A stretch of DNA of 64,000 bases. Source: Eudromia elegans (taxonomy: Eukaryota > Chordata > Aves > Tinamiformes > Tinamidae). The DNA lies in NCBI GenBank assembly GCA_003342815.1, contig PTEX01000278.1, positions 66,891-130,890 on the forward strand, given 5' to 3'. Positions 25,183 through 35,057 of this stretch are shown one piece after another (position 1 is the first letter of the stretch; each line of letters starts with the position of its first letter). The translations under genes were made by a program, and so were the position numbers. The notes beneath the pieces were generated by a model. That model did no database searches. It was not told the origin of the DNA and worked only from the letters and a program-made list of their open reading frames with translations.

Positions 25183-28100
25183 CAAAGTTTACCAGAGTTG
25201 TTTGAAGTCTTCCTAAAGCAGAAATGAAATAACCTGTTCTTCCTCTCTCTTTTGCATAGATACAAATGAGTACAACCTGATAGATTTCAACATATTTCAA
25301 GGTTTTTGATTGGGATACCGACGATCTTTCACTGTTCAAAAGTGGCAGGTGGTGCTCTTAAATACCTTTCTACAATCAAATCCTTTCTAGGAAATCCAGA
25401 AAGCTGTACAGGACAGCAGTGTATCACTTCTGAACAGTACAAGACAAAAAATGTGACTGTACTGTGTAGATTATGAACATTTCTAATATTAATTTTTATC
25501 TAGTCCATCTCTAGTTCTATCATATTTCCTGAATGGATAATAAAAGGCATTAACTTGTTAGCTACAGTCATCATGTTTCTTTGATTCCTTTTAAAGTACT
25601 TTTCACTTAGGTTCTCTTGCTTTTCCCTTTTAGACTACTTTTCCAATAAGTACATCATGCCTATTCCCTGGTGCCTTCTGCCATCTCCATCAAAATACTA
25701 ATGTAGCACTTCATGTTCGCTTGCCTGTGGCAGGACAAGAGCCAATCTTTCACTAATTTGGCCATCTGCCTTTAAAAACTCAGTTTTGATCTCAGAGTCG
25801 GTTGGACGTGTTTACAGCGGTTGGAGTACTAGTGACCTTGAGCCCTGTGCAGAGCTTTCTTTGCTTTTTCTCTACATGGATATAATATTTACCAGCCTCA
25901 TTGGGAAGCTTAATTAAATATTTGTGTGATGCTTTGAAATCCTTGAATGCTGTGAAGAATAAATAATTGTTCATTCATTACATGCCACACTGTAGTAAGT
26001 AGATAATACTCTGAGCACCTATTATTGCAATGCATTTGTAGCAAAAAAAAGTATTACTACAGTAGTAGTACTGTTACCAAAATACCTGTCAGTTATCAAA
26101 TATATGTATCAAATATATGTATTCTTTTTTGTATCTGATCTTTCCAAAAAACTTAAAAGGATTTGAAACCTAGGTGTTTTTATGTGGCTGTACCTTTCAG
26201 AAAGTGGCTTCAACTTGCTTTTACTGTGTTCATAAATACAGTGAGAAGAAATAATGCCTGAGAAGAAAAGGAACTTTATCTTGAAAAATAAATCTAGGTA
26301 GCTGATCTGACTTGCGTGGTCTCCTCCAATTTTCTTTTCTTATGGGTGAAGGTTACATAATATAATCAAAAAATAAGTATGCTTGCCATTTGTTTCTTCA
26401 GGTATTTGTATTTTAATGTATATGCACATAATTTATTAAATAGCTATATAGCGTTATTTGTATATATGATACATATATATTCTTCTCTCCAAGAGATTGT
26501 TGTGTTACGTGGTGAGAGGCATGAGACAGTAGTGGGGTCGCTGGCATGAGGCCTGCCCACAGACCTTCAGTCTTCTCCCCTTTGGGATTGCTTTGTGGGA
26601 TTTGTTATAATCTGGCTACCTTGTTTAGGGAACTTACTGTTCTCCATGCTGTAGGAGATGAGGACAAAGTATTTAATGGGAAATCAGATCAGAAGGCAAA
26701 CTGAGAGTACCTTGTGGTGATTGTTGCAAAGGTTTTGGCATAGAGAATTTTTAACATCTTTTAGTTTCCCATGTATCCCAGAAATCTGGCTGCTGCACCT
26801 TTGCTCTGTGTTTCATTCCATATGGATTGCTGAAAAGAGTTACCAAACGTATCTTTGCTTAGATGCTCGCTAGCCCTGGCTGTTTCGCCATGTACAATTT
26901 AAAGTCTGGAGCAGCTAAAACAGAATAGGGCTACTTATAAATTAAGCTGCAATGGTCTTTACGAAGTGCCTGCACTATCAAACCTGATGAGCAGCTGCTT
27001 GTTTGTAAGGGTGGCAGCAATGCAGGTGCAACACTCTCAGATCAGAGAGCTCTTCACGCTGTGTGTTTCCTAGCGAGGCTTCCCATTTGCTTTTGGTGCA
27101 GAGACAAGGATAGCAAAAAAGATGCAGCCCTCCATTTTAGAGCTTATTTTCATTCCCTTGTCACTGCTATTCAGTTTTTTTCCTAATCCTGTGAAGAGAA
27201 GGAATTTAATTTTCAGATTCATCTTTGCTTTTGAAATGGCTACTCACATGTCAAGAATATCTTTTGTGCTTGAACAATGTATCTGTGTGCATATATGATG
27301 TAGCTACATGTATGATTTTATTATATGCTACTGCAGTCTGCTCAGGTATTTCCCTTGGGAGCTCATCAGACTGACTTTAGTGGGGCTAATACTATGGACA
27401 AGGAATGAATATTTCACCTCTTTTGCAGGATGTAATTATTACATTGTAGAATTTGTGTCAATATGACATAAAATAAACTGTGGATATCCACATCACCTTA
27501 CCATTAAACACCCAATCTTGTAAGTTCACTAAAAATTGATATTGTCAAATTTTCAGTTTAACTTTTAGGAGTGTTGGTAGCTCTAACAAAAGGCTCCAGC
27601 TGATTAAATGGGGGCATTCTTCAAATACTGTAATACAGGAGCTTCACTGGAAGCCTCAGACTGCCCTGATCATTGGGATCAAGACGCCCAACTGGACCTC
27701 TCACACAGCCCAGAAATTCTACCTGAAGCCAAAGCACTTGTTATGCCTACCTGGCTATGGCAAGTGTCTTTGGAAGGTTAACCTAAAACTCATCTAACCC
27801 TCCAGTTTACAAAAAGTTGCCAGTCTTAGATGGTGTTCTTACTGCCATTTTGTATTTGTTAGAAGCGTAACAGAAGGAAATCCTCTGCAATACAGGAGAC
27901 ACAGATGAAATTATTCCGCTGGCAGGTATGTAGAGAGGCAAAACAGTGTTTATTTATCTTTTAAGTGTAATCACATGCAAGTAACATGCAGAAGCTCCAA
28001 TCAAGAAGGACATCCTGCCCTGTAGACATAATGGAAAATTAGTAATGCTTCACATTTGACTGCAACACAGAGTGCCTTACTTTGATCAGTTGTATGACAG

Positions 28101-29756
28101 GATCTGTAACATAGCTCAGGAGGATTCTGGATGCTCCTAATGGTATAATATAAAGTAAATGATATTATTTTAAAGTACTTTTATTGTTCAGGTCTCCATA
28201 TGCTATCTGTAACAGAAGATGAAGATAACTAAGGTTTATTAGTGTGGTAATTGAGACTGAATGATGTGGACAATGTAACAGGGAAGCAAATATATATTTA
28301 CTCAGATGCTTAAATGCTTCAGTAACTCTAGTACATTACTCTGCTAACCTCTTCCAATCTGTTAAATATGTATTAAGTAGATAATGAGGCCATATACTTG
28401 GTACCACAAATTATTTAAAGGAAAACAATAGTTTAAAGCTACAAGTTGTGAATTAGTCCTAAAAAGCCCTTAGCAAAGAAGTTCCCAAGATGTGAGCTGT
28501 AGAGCACTGTCAGTTTACAGAAAGCAAGCTGGCCAAATTATGCTGGCTCTTTTCCTTGTTGCCAGCTGCTAATTTGCATCAAAATGCAGCTAAATATACC
28601 TCAGTACTTCCCTAGCATTATTTTGCTGTGGAAGTCTTCACTGGTTTCAGCAGAGGATTACTATGTGCTTGCCTTGCAAGAGCCTTCCAGTCCCATGGAA
28701 GCTTGTTGTTCAGACATAAATGATGGTTTGAGAAGTCTCTTCTTTAGCACTTACCTCACAGATTACATGTTAGAGCAAGGATACTTGTTTTCCGTATAGA
28801 TCCAGATTAATTTCCATTTATCCTTTAAAGTTGATTAGAAATAAATTTTAAGACACAATTTCGATAGTTTCTGATAATACTACTGTCATTTATTTTGTGT
28901 GCATTTTTCCATTGTAGGTCTTTTCCCATGCATCCATGAATTTCCTGTGAAATATATTCTGAACTGAATTTAGAAAAGATTATTTCAACACAATCTTGTA
29001 GCTTTTAAAATATATTTTTCAAGAAGATCTGTTCCATGGGTTTATATACAAGTAGAACACAAGTTTAATGTGAATTCTTGGAAAATAATTAATTTTTCCA
29101 GTGTTGTTTCATATACTTACAAAAGGCCTCATAGCTGCGTCTTTGTACAGCCAGGACTTCCTCAGATACCACAGAAAGATCCAGGAATGAAAATCGTATT
29201 TCCATGTGACTCAGTATCAGAATTCACTGTGGTTTCAGTATTAGTAAGATTCCACCGTAGTTCTCCAAGTCACCCAAGGCAAGACTAGGATATAGAAAAA
29301 ATCATCTGATGAATTTGCAAAAACCTAAATAGAAATATTAAATTTTCATTGCTAACAATGCTAGCATACTAACATATACTAACAATAGCAATAACATCAT
29401 TTATATATAGCAGTAACATCAGTAGCACAGCTAAAAGAGAAAGCACCTCTGTGAAATATTGGAATAAGAGAGAAAAGACTTCTAAGATTAGTGAGACAAA
29501 AACTCTGTTCTTCATTCCATCAGAATAAAATAGAAATATATTTGTCCAGGGGTCAATCTTTCAAGGACTAATTTATCTTTTAAAAATTGCCTAAATATTT
29601 TCTTCAGTGAATCTTCTAAGGTTACAAATTAGATTATACCCTTTAATATCCATTATATTCAGATGTTATATTTGGATGCTACTGACCCAATCTTGTACTG
29701 CCTGTATGAAAAAAATCCCATCCTATTTTTTCTTTTATGCACAACACATAAAAGCT

Positions 29757-29790
29757 CCAGTTGAGCTTCCAGTTGAGCTTCCAGTTGAGC
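29757..29790. repeat. 12-bp tandem repeat, about 2.8 copies
   Basis: CCAGTTGAGCTT repeated head to tail; the last copy is truncated after TTGAGC. Confidence 0.9.
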
Positions 29791-31953
29791 CACTTGCTTG
29801 GGTAGTGACTGCAGATCACTCCATGCAGCTCCCTGAAACACTCACTTCTATGAGAAAGATTCTCTCAGAAAATCATTCTCAGATGTTATTTCCTTTTTCC
29901 ATTGGTAGACATCAGGGATAATAAGGATGCAAAATTATTTTTCAGCATTAACAAATTCTACCCCCCTCCCCAGGCACATTATCAATGAGTGCTTAAATGA
30001 GAAGGAAACACCTTTGAGATATGGTTTGAAGGCAAACTCAGAATGAAAAATGAAATACATGAATGTGTAGAAGACTACTGTGTCTTGGAGGAGTTATTTT
30101 GGACTGTTCATCTGGATGATCAGCAACCAGGAAACAAATTCTTCCATTTCCAAAAGTAGTAAACTGGAAATGAGCTCAGAATAAGACTGGCAATTAGTGT
30201 AGAACTATTGTGTTTCTGAGGGGTGTTGACCTGCACGGTTGGTTGATGGTTTTAGTCACGATAGAGTATAAGAAAGGAGTAGAAAGTGGTAGTAGAATGT
30301 AAGAATGGAGTTTAAGAATGTTGACTTTCTACTTTGCACTTTCATGAAATGCAGAATTGAGTTTGTGTTCATGTTCATGATCAGGTATGCAATAGGGATT
30401 AATATAAACCAATACTTTCTAAATTAAATACCAAAAGTAGATGCAGTATTGAGAGTATGTTTATACTCCAGAAAATGGCATGAAGCAGAAAAATCCTAAA
30501 TGTCTTCAAATTTCTTTAGTTCTATGAAAATGGAAACCAGGAGTCAGCCTTATAGACGTAGGACATTTGATTAGTTTAACATTCCTTTTTTTCTTTTTTG
30601 AAATCTTTGTTATGAAGCATGCAAAGAAAGGACTAGAAGCATCTTTTGCTACAATTGCTCATATACATGTTTCTGATTTTGCTTGTTTGTTTGTTTTTAT
30701 AAAACCAGAACAGCAAAACAATGATTGAGAAGGCAAAATACATTCAATTCAAACTGTAATGCTATATTTTTAGCTGCATGAAACTAGGAGAAGATAATGG
30801 ATCTTTTCTGCTAATGTACCCTCATCTTCCTTTTTAGCTGCATTAGGAAGGCTAGAAAAGGCCTTCTTTCCTTGAATCTCAAAAAATAAGTATTTTCTAC
30901 AGATGTTTTAAAGCTTCTTGCAAGGGAGGTGATGACACTCTACATGTAACCTTGTCCTTCCTCAGAGAAAAATGTGTGTTTTCAGACAGTCCCAGTGAAG
31001 AACCCCACATTGTTACTAATAAATCCAAGAGCTCCTCAGTAATAGAGATCTTCATTATATGGTGTATTATTGTTTGGCCGCGAGTTGAAATATATTGCAT
31101 TTATCTTTCCTGTGTGAAGTGCTTCAACTTGCCATCATAGAGCTTTGGATTCCACTAGGGAGAATTTTTAGAGCTCTGATATTCCAGTGGCCCTTGGCTA
31201 CCACAAATGTAAAAGTTAAAAGTTAAAAAGACAAAATAGTAGATTATTAGGTATGGTGTGATGATGGTAGAGAAATTGGCAAGGCTTTTACTTTTCAAAA
31301 AATATTGTGGAAGTTTCAGCTTTGCTTTCCTTTTCACTTTGATTGATTTTCTTCTCTGGTCCTCAGCTGATCACTTTATTGGATGCCATTTGGTCCTACC
31401 AAGGTTTGAGATTCCTAATTACATTTTCTAGCTTTCTGACATTGTGTTTTTCTTCTTGACATTCGCATACTGTAAATATAGCTCTGTCCATGAGGAATTC
31501 CATTTAGCAGACAATGCTTGACAGCCCTACTAAATTCAGAAGGATCTATTCATTCATCAATATGCGTTCATAATTTCCATTAAGCTCAATAAAATTTGTG
31601 TACAGCTGTAATAACTAGATTCTTTTAACACTTTAGAATCTTACCAGTTCCCAGGAAGGTTTAATTTGCAGGCTGAGATGTCCCTCTTAGCTTCTAAAGT
31701 GCTGGAGGGGTGAAAGATAAGGAAAGTTTGCTTTTCTTATAGGAGTAGTTCAGTGGTGAGTTCATCCTTCAGTGAGTCTTTGATAACCTGCATTGTGCGG
31801 AGGATCATGACAGGGTCCTGCTCACACACCTTGCAGGCACTTGCTAGTTGCGGGATGGGGCATTCAGCCTTGCTGATGTCCAGATGTCCAGGTCAGCCAG
31901 CAGGAGCGTCTCAATGCTTGCTTAGAAGCATTTTCCTTCCACTTGGATTTGTT

Positions 31954-32049
31954 NNNNNNNNNNNNNNNNNNNNNNNNNNNNNNNNNNNNNNNNNNNNNNN
32001 NNNNNNNNNNNNNNNNNNNNNNNNNNNNNNNNNNNNNNNNNNNNNNNNN
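31954..32049. other. Assembly gap (96 N) followed by A(18)
   Basis: 96 undetermined bases are followed immediately by 18 A (32050-32067). The A-run edge suggests that a homopolymer or retroposon tail blocked assembly. Any open frame crossing it is meaningless. Confidence 0.97.
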
Positions 32050-33945
32050 AAAAAAAAAAAAAAAAAAGTAAAGCAAAGAAAAAAAAATATATATAGTGGT
32101 TAGCTTTTTAGCTAACCTAATTTTATAGGACTAAAAATGCCTTAAAATCTTTGCAAATTGATCAAAGTTAATGATTTTGTAGGCCCCTGTAGTGGTTATA
32201 TTAAAAATAATTGCATTACCCTTGTGCAACTCGTTGTTTTTCCTTCTTTAAATATTTTATGAATTTTTTACGGATAGATCATATTCTGAGGTGGGGAAAA
32301 ATGCAATTAGCATTTCATGTTGTTTCTTTTGTCTTGAACCACAAGGAAACTTTCTACTATCAACACTATTGAGATATTCATCAATCAATCTGCTGAAAGT
32401 TCTTGTTTTGGGATTAGTTGTCTTATCCTTTAAAACTACTCTTTAAAATGCATGTGTCTACTTGTGAGCCACTTGAATACATTTTTGAAATCACCAATTA
32501 AAGAAGTGTCAGATTTTGAAAAAGTCAGATTTTGGTCCAATTGGAGGAACTCATAAGAGGATAGTGTGCCATTAGAAGAACCTTGGATTTGTTGTATTTA
32601 TTGGAAGTATTCCCTCAAACAACAAAACCAAGATTCCCTTAAGGAGAGAATACTTAGTTTGCAAAATGGTCAGCTGTGGTTCTACTAACTTGCTCAGAAG
32701 TTGTTTACTATGTGCTCAGGTGAAAAGAAATGCCACTCAGTATTAAAAGAGTCATAAAATCTCAATAGGTTCTTGTCTGATTTGGGTTTTCTTTTTGGTG
32801 TGTGTGTTTGTTGGTTTGTGTTGCACATCTACAAATGTTCTTTTTCTTCTTTCCATGAAGATATTCAGTGTATTTGGACTGTATTTTATATGTAGTAGTT
32901 AAAAATTAGAAAGTTGTAAAGAGTACATTTTAAAGAGTGATAGGATACAGAGCAGGATAATGGAAGATGCAAACAAGAAAGAAGTCACAGAAAGGGCTAC
33001 GATTGAATTATTTAAGTGGCATTGGTTATTATTTGGTTCTAAGCACATTCTCCCAAAACTTAGTTGTGCTAGTGATTACTTAACATTAAAAAGTGTCTAT
33101 GGGCTTATAAATTGAAGCGGGCATGGCAGAGAGCTCAGGATGATATGCAGGAAGTAGATAGGATATGCTCTGGGGGAGCATATATTATCTCAAAAAGAGC
33201 TAACTGTATTAACATTTAACATTCATAATGCACTTTCTTTTATCCCACATTTGCATTACTTCTAAGAAAACATTTAAAATATGGATGTATTAATATTCCT
33301 TATTGATATGGATAAAGCGAGGGAGGGGAAAGACAGAGAAAGGAGTATTATGGCAGTTGTACAAGATTACTGAAACAGGCTTTCCCAGGGCTGGCATTTA
33401 AGTTTTTGTCCTGTGCTGTGCTCAAACCTCTGGGCCACAGCTCTCCTGGAATATCACATATTATGTATGAATGAGTTTTCAGTGACCTGAAAGGTAGGCT
33501 CTATACTCCCTCTGAAAGGAAGCAGGACTGAGGATCTTTGTATCTCAAGGCCTTTCTGAGAGCCTCAGCTTGCAGACAGTCTTAACCACTTCATCATATT
33601 CACTAAACAGCAGCAGATACTTGTTAACAGCGTGTGTATTGGTTGTTGAAAATAATTTGTTGCTGGTTTTGTGTACCTCAAAAGAAATTATCTCCCTCTG
33701 TTCCTCAGCCTTCTCTATATAGCATCTGAGAAATAATTATTTTCATTTTTCTTTGCCTCACTGATGATAAAATAAATAATCCAGGACTAGCTCCCTACCC
33801 CCGTTCTCCTACCCTGTGTGTCGAGCACTAAGTTCTAGCTCTGTCTAGGGGACAGCAAAGAGACGGTAGAACCCTGGAAGGCCCGAGCCGGAGGGCCCGC
33901 AGTCACCCCACTTGCCTCAGGGACTGCTTCGGGGCAGAGCAGCTC

Positions 33946-34078
33946 CAGCACCGTGGAGAGAGGCCTCGCGGCGCGGAGCACGGCGCTTCCACGCGCCATT
34001 CAGCACCGTGGAGAGCGGCCTCGCGGCGCGGAGCCCTGCGCCTCCACGCGCCGTTCAGCACCGCGGAGAGCGGCCCCT
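33946..34078. repeat. 55-bp GC-rich minisatellite in the promoter CpG island
   Basis: Each unit begins CAGCACCGTGGAGAG. Copies start at 33946, 34001 and 34056, giving an exact 55-bp period. Copies 1 and 2 are full length and differ at about five positions; copy 3 keeps only its first 20-odd bases before diverging. CpGs are dense in every unit (GGCCTCGCGGCGCGGAGC). Confidence 0.9.
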
Positions 34079-34404
34079 GCGGCGGCCCTGTCCCGGCTCG
34101 GAGCCCGGCCCCGGCTCGGGAGCAGGCCTGGCAGGCGCAGAGGAAGAGGGAGGAGCTGGAGGAAGGGGAGGGGAGCGCTAAGGAGAGGATTTTCCCTTCT
34201 GCTTTTCTGTTTCCCTCCCCCCTCCGCGCTGAGGGGAGGCTGTTGACGCTGCTGCTGCCTCCGCCGCTTCTGGCAGCGTTTCCTGCTGCTGGAAGATGAT
34301 GAATGCGTGAGGAGAGAGGCTGCGAGGCTGGTCGCTGCTGCGGGAGTGTCTCTCCCTCCCTCTCCTGGGCGCTGCGCGTGTGCTTGCCTCCCCGGCACCC
34401 TGTG

Positions 34405-34412
34405 TATATATA
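34405..34412 (+). promoter_or_regulatory. CNTNAP2: TATA-like element of the CNTNAP2 promoter
   Basis: TATATATA stands alone in a GC-rich setting between the CpG island core and the pyrimidine-rich leader. If functional it would place the transcription start near 34435-34445, about 515 nt before the start codon. An ATG just after it is followed at once by TGA and would lie upstream of that start site. Function is inferred. Confidence 0.4.
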
Positions 34413-34439
34413 TGTGAGCGGGGAGGGTGGTGCGAGCTC

Positions 34440-34954
34440 CTCTCGGCAGCGCCGCGCTGGGCAGGAAGGAGGGCTCAGCTGCAGTGCTAGCAGTAACAGC
34501 AGCCCTAGCAGCACCAACAGCTTGTTCTTCCGCTCTCCCTTCCCTTCGTCCCCATCTCCCTCTCCCTCCTTCTCCTCTCCTTCTCCCTCTTTTTGGGGGT
34601 TCTTGCTTTGATTTGCCTTTTTCTCTTCTCCTGCAGACTTTGTTATTTGATACTTCGTTGCGATTTTTATTCTTTTTTCTTTTTTTTTTTTTTTCTTTTT
34701 CCCCTGAGAAGGAGGGCTGCACACACACAAACACACACACAGAGCAATAAGGGAAAGGAAAGTCCTGGGACTTACCCTGCTGCTGCAAACCCAGAGAGAG
34801 CAGGCGAAGAGTGAGGTTGGCTTCTACCCCAAGGTAAAGCCCTGCCCCTTTTACCTCCTCGCCTCCTCCCCCGAGAAGGAGAGCGAGCGAGAAGGGGGCA
34901 AAGTGGAGAGAAGCAGGTCTCGCATTTGGAGTATCGGGAGCCAGGGAGTGAAGG
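34440..34954 (+). other. CNTNAP2: CNTNAP2 5' leader (non-coding part of exon 1)
   Basis: The start is estimated from the TATA-like box at 34405-34412 and is approximate. From here to 34954 there is no ATG on the + strand, so scanning ribosomes would reach the CNTNAP2 start first. The leader is strongly biased: a C/T-rich stretch at about 34526-34595, a T-run near 34681-34705, then a short CA repeat near 34721-34741. A possible internal acceptor (pyrimidine tract ending CTCCTGCAG near 34636) and a weak donor-like AAG|GTAAAG near 34833 could allow leader splicing. I see no proof that they are used. Confidence 0.6.
34526..34595 (+). other. Near-homopyrimidine tract in the CNTNAP2 leader
   Basis: This is almost uninterrupted C/T on the + strand (runs such as CTCCCTCTCCCTCCTTCTCC), with a polypurine complement. 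Mirror-like CT/CCT runs of this kind can adopt triplex (H-DNA) forms under negative supercoiling. In RNA they would be a polypyrimidine-tract-protein target. Both roles are inferred. Confidence 0.6.
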
Positions 34955-35051
34955 ATGGTCGTGGTCACCCGCGCTGGCTGCAGGGCAGCTCTCTTCCTCT
35001 GGATTTTCAGCAGCATCAGCTGCAGAGCCAGGACTGCTCTCCCTGCATCTC
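34955..35051 (+). CDS. CNTNAP2: CNTNAP2 (CASPR2) coding exon 1, signal peptide, partial
   Basis: CASPR2 is a neurexin-superfamily, single-pass membrane protein that pairs with contactin-2 and clusters potassium channels at juxtaparanodes. This exon supplies only the signal peptide. Seen: the ATG at 34955 opens 32 complete codons plus one base. The peptide has the run RAGC at residues 6-9, a hydrophobic core AALFLWIFSS at 11-20, and CRA at 23-25. Against the human N-terminus as I recall it, 19 of 32 residues match with no gap. The remaining base C joins a phase-1 GTAAGT donor, and reading on gives a stop (TAG) within two codons, so the exon must end here. The 97-nt coding length equals what I recall for human exon 1. 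The start has A at -3 and G at +4 and is the first ATG in the leader. Residues 2-5 (VVVT) differ from the human ones. Exon 2 lies outside the window. The assignment rests on memory, not a search, but is strong. Confidence 0.92.
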
Positions 35052-35057
35052 GTAAGT
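35052..35057 (+). other. CNTNAP2: Splice donor of CNTNAP2 exon 1
   Basis: GTAAGT directly after codon 32 plus one base (phase 1). It is a near-perfect U1 match and ends the open frame two codons before an in-frame TAG. Confidence 0.9.

Larger units (their letters stand above)
25183..33869. other. Intergenic flank, part nearest the CNTNAP2 promoter
   Basis: No gene seen. It holds a 12-bp minisatellite (29757-29790), the assembly gap at 31954-32049 and ordinary AT-rich sequence with scattered TATATA runs (26400-26480, 29400). G/C content rises from about 33780 into the CpG island. Confidence 0.5.
33870..34510 (+). promoter_or_regulatory. CNTNAP2: CpG island promoter of CNTNAP2
   Basis: This is the only extended GC- and CpG-dense block in the window; the surroundings are AT-rich. 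It sits directly before the CNTNAP2 leader, as expected for a brain-gene CpG-island promoter. It includes GC-rich minisatellite copies (33946-34078), GAGG/GGAG-rich tracts near 34141-34185 and a TATA-like box. Both strands show long chance open frames here because CpG-rich DNA is poor in stop codons. Antisense or divergent transcription is possible but not shown by the sequence. Confidence 0.8.

Noticed and set aside
24972..25205. Hydrophobic Phe/Ile/Leu/Tyr open frame
   Set aside because: Pure translation of the (TTTTA)n array.
31753..32103. Open frames on both strands across the gap
   Set aside because: Their length comes from 96 N and an A-run.
33903..34736. 277-codon minus-strand open frame
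   Set aside because: Same CpG island and polypurine artefact, and it includes the 55-bp minisatellite read in antisense.
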